From: Mariannaea sp. PMI_226
Lineage: Eukaryota > Ascomycota > Sordariomycetes > Hypocreales > Nectriaceae
Length of the DNA: 64,000 bases
Direction: 5' to 3'
NCBI GenBank assembly: GCA_024336345.1
Contig: JANFOG010000002.1
Span: forward strand, 1,674,001 to 1,738,000
The notes beneath the pieces are model-generated. The model was not told where the DNA came from, did no database searches, and saw only the letters and a program-made list of their open reading frames with translations. Below, piece by piece: positions 1 through 9,965 of the stretch. Position 1 is the stretch's first letter. Each line of letters starts with the position of its first letter. The translations under genes were made by a program, and so were the position numbers.

Positions 1-2459
1 TACGTGCCCTCCTTCGACTGGTTATCTCGTCTCTATTTACTTTGCAGACGTTGCAACGCCCTTCGCTTTTTTGGCATCAATGCCAACAAAACAAAACAAA
101 ACAAAAGATTTGTTTGTTGATTGCGGACCCTGAGAAGAAAAAAAAAGAACGCCGTCTCTGACGGCGCCACCTCCGGTCCGCATGGCATCCGCATGGCACC
201 CGCAATAGTTAGTTTGGTAGCTTTTGGCGTGTTAGTGATCTGGGCTATGGTTGAGAGAGGCCAATAACCACCATGTCGTCAGCATGATGAATCAGTAAAA
301 TGAGACGAGTAGGCGAAAACTTTCTGTACCTTGACTAAAAGGCAGTAGATAACCAAGTGATTGACTACGTACTAGACCCTTTGGAGCTGCGGGTGATGGG
401 CATACAACATCGATGAAAAGATGGTAACATCGGGCTCCGGGCGGTAGGGCTTGATCCTGATTTCGAGAATGGCTCCTCCCCGCAGTAGTAGGATTTTCCA
501 TCACTCGTGGGGACCCATAATGAATCCATAATGACACTGCTCCATTGCATGGGTAATATACAGTTTTGGGCCATTTCCGTGCTGAGCTGGTTGCATTGTT
601 GAGAGGTTGGTGACGAGGGGAAGATGATGAGAGAATGGCAGATAAGAATATCACGATAACTGCAATGTGATGTTTCAACCCTTGGTGCCTCAGAAGTACC
701 TATCTAAGTAGGCAGGTAAAGTAAGGTATCTAGGCTGTTGATCTTGCTTCACTGGTTCCGACTTTGATAGGTAGGTAGGTAGAGCACCAACCTGCTCTAT
801 CTGTCAATTCCCTTACTTACCCCCCAAAACAAAGAACTCACAGAGACTCACACATCAACATATCCCTCAAGTACCTCTTTTTGATTCTATTTCTCTTTGC
901 TTCCATCTTCCTTAGTTACCAACCAAGGGCTGGTACCTAGCTTGGCAAAGAACACCAATGGGTCCATCCACACCCAACTTATCCGACACAACTAAACTGA
1001 TGCTCTTTGGCCATTCAGGTAGCCGTTGAAAGAGGTGGGTTGGGAGGCTGCACGCCCCTCCATCTTCCGGTAGGATCCACTTCTATCCTAGGAGCCATTG
1101 GGAGAGGAGATCACTTGCAGTGCAGCTCCTCCTGTATGCCGAGAGGGACGGTAATTAGCTGGCCTGTCCTGTGATGCAGCGGATGGCAAGCAGTGAAAGT
1201 GACTCGGAGAGACCTCCCTCGGAGATCGGACTGGGGAGGGAGGGGGGGGACCCCTGTCAAATGGTCCAGGAACCAGGGACCTCCAGGGCGGGTCGGTACC
1301 TACATTGACGTCCACTGAAAACGCTGGAGCCCACGGAGTTGAGGGCGTTCCTGGGCTTACTACACACCCGGGACACCCACCCATTCACTCACTTTTTGTG
1401 TTGCAGTTGGTGGGCAGGGTCCCGCACAAACTCAACACTATCAACGTCCGTTCACCATCACAAAGCACACAAACAACCTGGTAACCTTGGCTCCGATGCC
1501 ACCACCACTTGCTTTTTTTTCTAGTCTTTTTCCGTTTCTTTTGGGAGGAGGCCAGGAGGGGCACGTCCCCATTGACAATTTTGACCTTGACACACTGACA
1601 CACTTGACTGACACCTTTGACATGGGTGCGCCCATCTGCGTTCCCCTCGTAAGCCTCTCTTTTCGTGCTCTGTGCTGCATCAGCTCCAGTTCTCGTGTTC
1701 CACACCCTCGCCCAGCTGCGTCCACACGCCTCTTCCGCTTCGCCTCTTTCTCTTCTTCTTATTAGTCCCTTGACCCTTCGTTTGGTTTCTCCTTCGGCTT
1801 CTCCTCTGGTTTCACTCTTTCATCCTTTCTTTCCTTTCACTCGTTTCCCAAATCCTTCCTTTGCTGCATACGAAGCATTCATACCGATCCCTCGGTTACC
1901 CTCGTTTCACCCCAGTAGACTTATACATCTTTCACTCTCTTCCAAGAAAACAACACACATCTATCATCCTAGATTGTTGACTTTTGTGTCTACTATCTGG
2001 AGTCTTGATAAGCTGCCTCATTGCGATAAACTGACTCTTGATCAATCATTCCTTTTCACTCCATCCTTGGTCCGACTTCCGTGTTGCTGTCCAGAGAGAG
2101 AACGCCTGCACACTCGGGCGCTGAGGCACTGATTTTTCATTTGCGATACAAACATAAACGGAGCACTCATCTTGAGCCACTACGGAGCGTCTATCGGAAT
2201 CTTTCATCTCTCCATCCATTCTTCCCGATCCTGACGCGGTAGCCAAGTGCAGCAGCCACTCATCTGACCAGCAATGTCACGGCACTTACACAACATACCT
2301 TTCGAAACCAAACATTAATTCAGTACTTTGTCCCTCATTTGTCAACCACATACGAAGAGAATAAAACCTCAATTACGAGCACTTTCCCCTTTGACGACCT
2401 TTCATCAACGTACCTGGTCAACCCACGCTTAGACTACTACATACATCAGGACGGTGGTC
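1..2459. other. Upstream intergenic DNA and pyrimidine-rich probable 5' leader
   Basis: I support no gene here. The first 1.6 kb has only short overlapping reading frames on both strands without protein-like composition. A TAGGTAGG-type cluster lies at about 700-785. From about 1640 to 2450 the plus strand becomes strongly C/T-rich, the usual look of a fungal promoter and 5' leader, which fits transcription towards the gene starting at 2460. Leader introns are possible, but I could not choose one. Confidence 0.5.
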
Positions 2460-3833
2460 ATGCGTCGTACTATTCCATTGGCCCTGGGCTCCATTGCCCT
2501 GCTTGCAACCGTAGCCGTCATCGCAATACTCGCCATTCTTTCAGTTCATATTCTCCAGGCCAGCATTCGAGCATCATCGCAACTATCTCTGGCTGCTGAG
2601 GCTGTCGTCTTGGTGTGTATTGGTTGGCTGGCGGCTAGCCATGCTGTTGATACTATCCGATATTGGTCATCGAAATCTCGTTGGGTCGACCAAGGCATTT
2701 GTCTTTTCTTCATTATCTTCGCTACTGCAGCAGGCATCGCTAGTCTGGTGCAGCTGAGCAAGGCGACCACAGACAAAGTCGATAAAGTCATCGACTCCAA
2801 CAAGAACAACTTCATTACTGGTACCTCCATTGCGCTTGGTATCTCATTTGCTTTGCAAAGCATTTTCCTTTTGTCGCATTTCATCCAGTCAAGGTTCCCC
2901 GATATGCCACAGTCCCTTCATTCTCTTGAAGAGGAGCGCAAGCCATCTGCTATCAAAGTCAAGGCTGTCCCATACAGCCAGACCACCCCTGATCCTGAAC
3001 AACTTCCTCACCATGACACAACGAACCTACCATCTCCTACTTCTTCAACTTTTGGTGGGCGGTCCAGATCCGGTACAATGTCCTCAATTAGGTCGTCTCT
3101 TTCCCAAGCTATTCGCCCCATCTCGTCCAAGACGCAACTCATCGCCAAGGACTCACGACGACCTGCCTCAACTGACTTCTCTACACACCGAAGCATCACT
3201 GAGGATGCATTTGACTCTTGGGATACTTCATCAGTAGATACTCAGAACCGTCAGGTGGTCTTGGAATTGTCGACCCCCCCTCAAGTGCATGCTCACTTCC
3301 TGGAGACAATCCCCGGAAGCCCCACGGCAAGTCGGACTCCCAGCCCCAACATAATGGCGGCTCCCTTTGAGCCTCCTCGAATCCGTTCCCGAAGCCGCAG
3401 TTACAGCCCCGTGAACAGTAGAGTGGAAGACCCTATCCCGGAAATGCCGCCTTCCATGAGTGAGTTGCACATCCACCCCCTATTCAGGTCTGACTCGCCC
3501 GACCCACCACCCGTTACGACACCGGGCACAGTGGTGATTGCATCACCCAATGCTGGACAGGTCATCACTCATCGACAGAGCGTGCGATCTCTCCGCCAGA
3601 CTCGTGTGTCCAGCAACCCGATCTTCTCGAGTCCACTTGGAAACCACGATGGCAATGAGCAGCGGAGCATGAGCATGAGCATCCGGGAAGAGGGTGAAAC
3701 AGAAGATGATACAACGCCGCCCCCATCTGAGCGAGCAGTGACGCCGCCGATTCCAGAATGGGTCCTGAGTGCAGGGGCTCGATCGAGCTGGGCGGGATAC
3801 AACATTCGCAAAAGTAGAGCGGAGAGTGAGTAA
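2460..3833 (+). CDS. Four-TM membrane protein with long Ser/Pro-rich cytoplasmic tail, function unknown
   Basis: Intronless frame of 457 residues. The ATG at 2460 is used; the frame opens 6 bases earlier only through a GTG. Four hydrophobic segments lie at about residues 7-30, 43-62, 76-98 and 118-142, without an obvious cleavable signal peptide. The remaining ~310 residues are hydrophilic, rich in Ser, Pro, Thr and Arg, with several SRSRS-like and SPxP-like stretches that could be phosphorylated, and end in a basic segment. This suggests a membrane-anchored protein with a disordered tail, possibly a scaffold or sensor, but I recognise no catalytic or transport motif. It has its own long C/T-rich leader and is separated by 1.7 kb from RAD23 in the same orientation. 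The coding call is strong because of length, composition and TM pattern; the function is unassigned. Confidence 0.8.
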   Translation: MRRTIPLALGSIALLATVAVIAILAILSVHILQASIRASSQLSLAAEAVVLVCIGWLAASHAVDTIRYWSSKSRWVDQGICLFFIIFATAAGIASLVQLSKATTDKVDKVIDSNKNNFITGTSIALGISFALQSIFLLSHFIQSRFPDMPQSLHSLEEERKPSAIKVKAVPYSQTTPDPEQLPHHDTTNLPSPTSSTFGGRSRSGTMSSIRSSLSQAIRPISSKTQLIAKDSRRPASTDFSTHRSITEDAFDSWDTSSVDTQNRQVVLELSTPPQVHAHFLETIPGSPTASRTPSPNIMAAPFEPPRIRSRSRSYSPVNSRVEDPIPEMPPSMSELHIHPLFRSDSPDPPPVTTPGTVVIASPNAGQVITHRQSVRSLRQTRVSSNPIFSSPLGNHDGNEQRSMSMSIREEGETEDDTTPPPSERAVTPPIPEWVLSAGARSSWAGYNIRKSRAESE

Positions 3834-5570
3834 AAGGGAAGAAAAGAAGCAGTCGAGAAACTAGAGATGAACTGCTTGCCTCGTTTCTCTGTTTTCCCTG
3901 ACTCCGGACTTCTTCTCACTTTCTTCATATTTTTCGTCCCTTTGGCTGGCACGGGTTCAGGATTGGTTGATTTTTTTTTTTTTCCTTTTTGCGCTTTGGT
4001 GGGATCTGTACATGAGCTTCGGCTTAGTTTTTGTTTTTGTTTTTCTTTTGGATATGGATGAGTGATGGACTCTATTGGGACACTTTTTTTGGCTTATCTT
4101 TTTCCCAATGAGGATTCAACGAAGGAGGGCAAGATACCAGGGAGGGACCAACTTCAGCGAGGCGTTTGATATATGATTACAGACACAGATCCCGCACGGA
4201 CAAATGAACGGGAGAGATGAATGACGGGAATGAACTATACCAGGTAGGGCACCTATAAGTAGGTATGGTAGATAAAATTCTAGGGTTAGAAAAACTAAAA
4301 AGAAAATCAACAAGCAAAAAAGATGCCTTGATGGGAGTCTCGAACCGCAAAAGCGCACCCGGTGGTTACAGTGCACTCATGTGCCAAGGACACCCCTGGC
4401 ACGTTGATGAGCTTCTTTTATGAATTGTTTCGTCCACTGGGTCGTTGTCAAATATGAATGGACAAGAGTCAGCTGGTTTTGAATAGATGCAGCTTTGCTT
4501 TGTCTGTGTGGAGTAACATTGATGATTTGTATACCAACATGGCCTGACGCCAGTCATGGCCAATCAACTTATGTACCACCAGCCTTGCCGGCGCGGATGG
4601 GGGAAAAAAAATACCCTCAGTCTGTAGGACGACTTGGGGGGGAGGGGGCCCTTGAAAGCGCAAACACATTTGAACCGTTGTCGTCATAATGCAAAGGTTT
4701 CCATTTTTAGTTGGACGGGATTCGATGACTGGGACCTCTCGAATCGGTCCACAAGATGAGCAAAGGTGACAGGCCAGACTTGCGATCATCAATGCAGCCG
4801 ACCGGCCAGTTCTGCAGCAGGCAGCCGGTGCGTACGTGCAGCACCCGCTCCGCACCGCCACCGGCGACGAGCTCTTGCAATCGGGTGGCTGAGTGAATCG
4901 ACATCAAATCAATCAGAGCATGGGAGTGTCGTCCGCACCTTGTGAGAGGGCATGCGGGCTCAGTCACCCCGCTTTTTGGGATCCAGGCTTCTGCTTCTGC
5001 TTCTGCTTGTGCTTGTGCTTGTGCTTGTGCTTGTGCTTGTGCTTGTGCTTGCTGGAGCTCATCACCTGCAGATGGACAACAGATAGTCTGTGCTTGGTAC
5101 TTGGTGCTTGTGTGTTAATATTGAGATCGAATGGAATTGAAAGTCAGTGTAAAAACGGTTGTTGGGTGGTGCAGTGGTCCATGACCCTGCCTTGCCTGCC
5201 TGCCTGCCTGCCTGACTGCCTGTCATAGGTGCCCATGCAGGTTTGATGTGGCTTGTGGGGGCGCCCGTGTGTGTGGCTCTCCCTCTGCCTGTCTCTCGCT
5301 CTCTCTGTCTCTCAACCCGACGTCAAAAGCGGCATCACCTACTACCGACCCATTCTCTCTCCGCCACTGCCTCTGCTTTAGCCAGTCAACTTCACTCTAC
5401 TTTTCCCGTCTTCCTTCTCCCTCCCCCCTTCTCTCCCCCTTCTTCCTCCCATCGAATCTCGACTTCTCTCTCCAGCTGCCGCCCATCCACATTACGGCTC
5501 GCTACCTCTCTCGTAACCCCCCCTCTGCTCAGCTCTCGTCTCCCCGCTTCGCAGACTCTTTTCGCCCATC
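3834..5570. other. Intergenic region with microsatellites and RAD23 promoter
   Basis: No gene supported. It holds T-rich sequence just after the upstream stop (probable 3' UTR), a hexanucleotide repeat of CTTGTG type at about 4988-5050, a CCTG repeat at about 5186-5215, and a strongly C/T-rich tract from about 5280 to 5565 immediately before the RAD23 start, which is the likely RAD23 promoter and leader. Confidence 0.5.
4988..5050. repeat. Hexanucleotide microsatellite (CTTCTG then CTTGTG units)
   Basis: Three or so CTTCTG units pass into about eight CTTGTG units without interruption. It is non-coding and a likely length-polymorphic marker. Confidence 0.9.
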
Positions 5571-7183
5571 ATGAAGGTCACTTTCAAGGTGCGTCAACAT
5601 CTCGTGTCCTCTCTCCACAGCAGCCGTCGCCGCTCGCTCCATTTCCAGCCTGGTGCATCCTAGCTGCTGGCGTTTTGCAGTGCACGTACTAACCTGTGTT
5701 TTCTCTTTCTAGGATCTCAAGCAGCAAAAGTTCACCATCGAGGTCGATCCCTCGGAGCAGGTTTGTTCACCCCGCGCGCATCTTCCCCCGCCACGACTCG
5801 CAGCCTCTTGAACAACACTAACAACGCCTTGGTTAGATCTCCAGCGTGAAGGAGAAAATTTCTGCCGAGAAGGGGTGGGATCCCAAGCTACAGAAGCTCA
5901 TTTACTCTGGTATTTTTCAACCCCATTACATCACCATCGAATACCCACGAGCATCCGAACCCGCTGGCTGACGATGATATTCAGGCAAGATCTTGAGGGA
6001 TGAGGAAACTGTCAGCTCCTACAACATTGAGGAGAAGGGTTTTGTTGTATGCATGGTAAACAAGGTCAGCATTCTATTTCATCCTTTTCCTCTTCCAGGA
6101 GCTTTTCTTTCCCTGAACTTGGACTAACCTGCATCTCAATAGCCCAAGGTCAAACCTGCTGCACCCGCCGCCGAGTCATCTGCTCCTCCTGCGACGCCCG
6201 CTCAGCCTGCTGTCGCAAGCACGCCCGCTGTTCCCGCCGCTCCTACTCAGACCAACCCCCAGCATGTCACCGTACCCGCGACACCCACCCCTCAGCGTTC
6301 AACTGATGCTGGATCCGGTGCCAATGACACTCCGTCCCTCGCACTAGGCCAGGCGCGCATTGAGGCTATCGCCAACATGGAGGCTATGGGTTTCGAGAGG
6401 TCTTCAATCGAAGCTGCTATGCGCGCTGCTTTCAATAACCCTGATCGCGCCGTCGAGTATCTTTTGAACGTCAGTCCCCGACTAGCCAACTTCTGGTTTC
6501 GAGTTCTTAGCCAACCATTCGAATAACTAACATGAGTTCATCAGGGTATCCCCGATGACGTCCAAAGCCAGCAACCCGAATCGCGACAACCGGCCGGAGC
6601 CCCTGCATCTGGTACTCAGCCCGCTGCTCAGGGTGGTGATCCTGTCAACCTCTGGGACCTCGCCGCCCAGCAGGGCAACCCTCGATCAGGCAGCGGCAAC
6701 CAGGAGCCCGCCGCACCGGCTGATCCTGCTGGAGTTGATCTCGGCAATCTGGACTTCCTTCGACACAATGCCCAATTCCAGCAGCTGCGTCAGGTGGTAC
6801 AACAGCAACCTCAAATGCTTGAGCCCATTCTGCAGCAGCTCGGTGCTGGAAACCCTCAGCTTGCCCAGCTTATTGCTTCAAACCCCGATCAGTTCCTCCA
6901 GCTTCTCGGTGAGGATGCTGGCGACGATGATGTTCCCTTGCCCCCTGGCGCTCAAGCCATTGCTGTTACTGAGGAGGAGCGTGATGCCATCGAGCGAGTA
7001 AGGGACGCCCCCTTCTGTCAATCATGAACAGCCTACTGACTAGTTTTATTTCAGCTCTGCCGTTTAGGCTTCGATCGCGAGCAGGCTATTCAGGCTTACT
7101 TTGCCTGTGACAAGAACGAAGAACTCGCTGCCAATTTCCTCTTCGACCAACCTGATGATGATGATGACGGCCATGGAAATTAG
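5571..7183 (+). CDS. rad23: UV excision repair protein Rad23 (UBL-UBA shuttle)
   Basis: Seven exons: 5571-5588, 5713-5760, 5837-5909, 5985-6064, 6143-6469, 6545-6997, 7055-7183, giving 375 residues. All junctions are GT/AG and restore one frame. The domain order is that of Rad23: ubiquitin-like domain at residues 1-77, Ala/Pro-rich linker, UBA1 at about 143-185 (IEAIANMEAMGFERSSIEAA), XPC/Rad4-binding STI1-like domain at about 250-305, UBA2 at about 325-367 ending in an acidic tail. In the family, Rad23 binds Rad4/XPC in nucleotide excision repair and delivers ubiquitinated proteins to the proteasome through the UBL. Length is normal for fungal orthologues. The first exon is only 18 nt. It is convergent with BDP1, with about 570 bases between the stops. 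Confidence 0.95.
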
Positions 7184-7752
7184 AGTGGGCATCGGGAGTT
7201 GTCGCGCCAGGAATATATATTTTTTTTTGCTACGATTATGACAGGAAGAAACGGGAACGTATCCGGGCCTTTACCACAGTAATATTGGGTACCGAGCAAC
7301 ATGTTGTTCGGGCTACGAAGTTTGCGCGGTTACGGTGTTTATCGGGAATGCCTTGCATGTCGTGTGGCCACAACGAGACGAGACGGTATATCATGGGCAA
7401 ATGCATAAGATACCACAAGACTTGTGGAGGCAAATGTAGTACGGTTCGAGGAGATTGACGATGACCAAAAAAAAACAACGAAATTGCCCTGCTACGTCCT
7501 TAAGACGGGCTCAGCATGTTCTTTATCGCCCAGGTTTTGGTCTCAAAAAAGATAGATTGAACCCTATCACACAAATGCCACGCCGTTGTTTATACGCCTA
7601 ATTCATAAAACCGGAAAAATGTCCCCAATTGGTATCATCCCAGTCCTTCTTTGCGCCTGTTCTTTTTCTTGCCTTTGTTTTTTTTTCTCCTGTTTTAATG
7701 GGTTTGGTCCTCCTCGCCGAGCTTTCCGTAAGCGAGAATTCCCTGACCTACT
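7184..7752. other. Convergent 3' intergenic spacer RAD23/BDP1
   Basis: A 569-base spacer between two facing stop codons. It contains T-rich and A-rich tracts on both strands that probably include both polyadenylation regions. No coding frame is supported. Confidence 0.5.
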
Positions 7753-9498
7753 TCAGGATTCAGCGCCAATGGGTTCCCCATTGAGCCCATAGATGACTTT
7801 CTGTTTCCCTTTCTTAATTCCTTTCTTCTTCTTGGCCAAATCCTCGTCGTCGTCAGCGAACAACTCCTCACGTTTCTTACGCATGATCTCGGCCTGCTCA
7901 TCAGCGATACGCTTCTGTTCCGCCTCGAAATCTTCTTGGCGTTTGCGGTGCTCAGCCTCGATAGATTCTACGCTCTCAAATGTTGCGCCGGTGAAGGCTT
8001 TGTACTCCTCGATATCCATCCGAACAGTCTTCTCGCCGATAAGAGCCGCATTGACACGACGGGGTGAATGGCGCTCCTCCCGATTGAACTTGAGTTTGAC
8101 GTGGCGGCGCTGTTTGCCGGGAAACATCTTGGAAATGATCTCGAAATCAGTGCCAAACATTCGTAGCCCCCGGTAGAAGAGCTCTGTTTCAGAGTCTGTC
8201 CAGATGTTGGGGCCCTTGAGCTTGGAAGTGTTCATGAAGGAGTTACTGGTGATGAGGCGAGTAAAGTCGTTTTCCTCGACTGTTTCCATGTCACCCAGGG
8301 CGGCAGCAGCACGAGCGTGTCTATCCACAGCGAGAGAGCTTTGATCGATGACGATCTCACCATCCACGATGCGGAACTGGGGTCCAGAAGCTGGAGGCGC
8401 GGCGCCAGGGCCAGTCGGTGTGCCTGGTGAGGCTATGTCCGATTTTGTAACAGCAAGAGCAGATGGGCTGTCAGACTTTGCGCCGGGCTCGGGTGTTGCG
8501 GAGCTGTCGCGCGAGCTGTCTCCAAGTCTTGATTTTAGTCTGGCCTTTCGTTCTCGCTCTCGAAGCTCGTCATGCCGACTAAATTTCTTTCCAATATGAA
8601 GATCTCGAGTTAGGTCGGACATTTTGAGTTGCTGCAGATCCACCACCTGGGCCTCAGAGTCTTCAGGAGTGATGGAGCGGGCACGCCTTCTTGGTTTGCT
8701 CTCGCCATTGGGAGTTCTTCGCTTTTTGGGTTGTTGTGGTGCGCCTTCCGTGTCCTGCTGTGTAGTCTTCCTCTGGCGCTTCTTCGGCCTTGCGTCCTCC
8801 TCCACCTCACCTGTCCCATCTTGACTTGAAGTAGTCACTTGCCTTCTCGTCCGTGGTCTAGGCGCTGGCTTCGCTTGGTGGTTCAACGGCGGTTGTGGAG
8901 AGTCTTCACTAACTTCCTCCGGCGTGGCCGAACTTTGTGTGGCAGCAGCATCTGGCCTTGAGTCGGTCGTTAGGGTGATATCAGTTTGTGAGTCACCAGA
9001 GGAGCCATTCTCAGAGCCAGTAGGAACAATGACACCTCCAAATGTACTTGGCTGTGCTTCCGCAGCGACAGCGTGCGCCGACTCTGCAGAGGATACCGAG
9101 CCATCGACAATGGTTGCTTGCTCAGATTTATTTTTCTCACTTGTTAATTTGTGAGTCTGGGGCTTATCTTTTGGTAGTTTCTCGGTCGAGGGGATGTTAT
9201 CGGCTTTTGCAGTTTCTGAGGCCTCTGGTGGGGTTTCTGCTGGAGAATTTTGGCGGGGTGGTTCTATGGACTCTTGCGATCGGGAAACTTTAGGCTCTTC
9301 CGTGATCGCCGCTTCTGGTGCTGTATTCTTGGTATCTTGGGGTGCTGGCGGTGATTGTGAATCGATCGAGGCTTGGTTCTGAAGAGGTCTTGCGGGCTGC
9401 GAAAGTGTTGCTGTTGGGGTTGGCGCCGGGCGGGCTCGAGCAGAGGGGATCTTGGGCTTGAAGGCGGGCCCGCCTTTCTTCTTGAACATAGAACTCAT
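7753..9498 (-). CDS. bdp1: Transcription factor TFIIIB B'' subunit Bdp1
   Basis: A single exon of 581 residues starting at the ATG on the minus strand at 9496-9498. The N-terminus (MFKKKGGPAFKPK) and the long Ser/Pro/Thr/Glu-rich, probably disordered first ~380 residues fit fungal Bdp1. The diagnostic part is a SANT/Myb-like domain at about residues 425-480 (WTDSETELFYRGLRMFG, then GKQRRHVKLKFNREER), followed by a charged helical extension rich in Glu/Lys. Bdp1, with TBP and Brf1, forms TFIIIB and recruits RNA polymerase III to tRNA, 5S and U6 genes. Basic KKRQRK-like stretches in the middle could be nuclear localisation signals. It is divergent from BRE1 (467 bp between starts) and convergent with RAD23. 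Confidence 0.93.
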   Translation of the reverse strand: MSSMFKKKGGPAFKPKIPSARARPAPTPTATLSQPARPLQNQASIDSQSPPAPQDTKNTAPEAAITEEPKVSRSQESIEPPRQNSPAETPPEASETAKADNIPSTEKLPKDKPQTHKLTSEKNKSEQATIVDGSVSSAESAHAVAAEAQPSTFGGVIVPTGSENGSSGDSQTDITLTTDSRPDAAATQSSATPEEVSEDSPQPPLNHQAKPAPRPRTRRQVTTSSQDGTGEVEEDARPKKRQRKTTQQDTEGAPQQPKKRRTPNGESKPRRRARSITPEDSEAQVVDLQQLKMSDLTRDLHIGKKFSRHDELRERERKARLKSRLGDSSRDSSATPEPGAKSDSPSALAVTKSDIASPGTPTGPGAAPPASGPQFRIVDGEIVIDQSSLAVDRHARAAAALGDMETVEENDFTRLITSNSFMNTSKLKGPNIWTDSETELFYRGLRMFGTDFEIISKMFPGKQRRHVKLKFNREERHSPRRVNAALIGEKTVRMDIEEYKAFTGATFESVESIEAEHRKRQEDFEAEQKRIADEQAEIMRKKREELFADDDEDLAKKKKGIKKGKQKVIYGLNGEPIGAES

Positions 9499-9965
9499 TT
9501 TGATGGCTAATGGTATTCCATGTATTTCCGATTCAAGTGCTCGGGTTTATTATGAAAGGCTCACATCACAAGAGCAGGTGAACTTTTTCCGGCCTTGCAC
9601 GAGATGGTTGGAAAATTGTATGCACTACAACACTGAGAAAATGCGGGATGGTGGAGGCGGATTGGGTCGCCGGGGTTTAGCCGACATGCAAATCGATAAG
9701 AGGCTGCCAAAAGAGGCTAGCCCTTCACTAAGCCCCTTTGAGGTGGAGACCGCGCTTCTCGAAGTGCGACTCAACTTCGAAATTTCAACTCCTGGCCCGA
9801 GGAAACGTTCCATCAGCAAGATACGCCTTCTCGGTGCTGCCCTTTCATGACGACCGGTACACCCTTCGCTGGGACGGGACTTGGCTCTATTGCGCTCCCT
9901 GTACCGATCTCTCGCTGCATTTATCCATCGCGCCTCCATTCCTCCACGCCACCACGCGACTTCTG
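9499..9965. promoter_or_regulatory. Bidirectional promoter between BDP1 and BRE1
   Basis: These 467 bases separate the two divergent ATGs (467 bp using the upstream BRE1 start, 524 bp using the downstream one). Both genes must be driven from here. I see no clear TATA box at a typical distance on either side. Close to BRE1 the plus strand is C/T-rich. Promoter status is inferred from gene arrangement. Confidence 0.6.

Noticed and set aside
4313..4410. tRNA-like segment on the minus strand, with a GGTTCGAGAC box-B-like word followed by a run of six T.
   Set aside because: The T stem pairs at about three of five positions, the acceptor pairing gives a body of only about 65 nt, and no proper anticodon stem forms. 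At best a decayed tRNA fragment.
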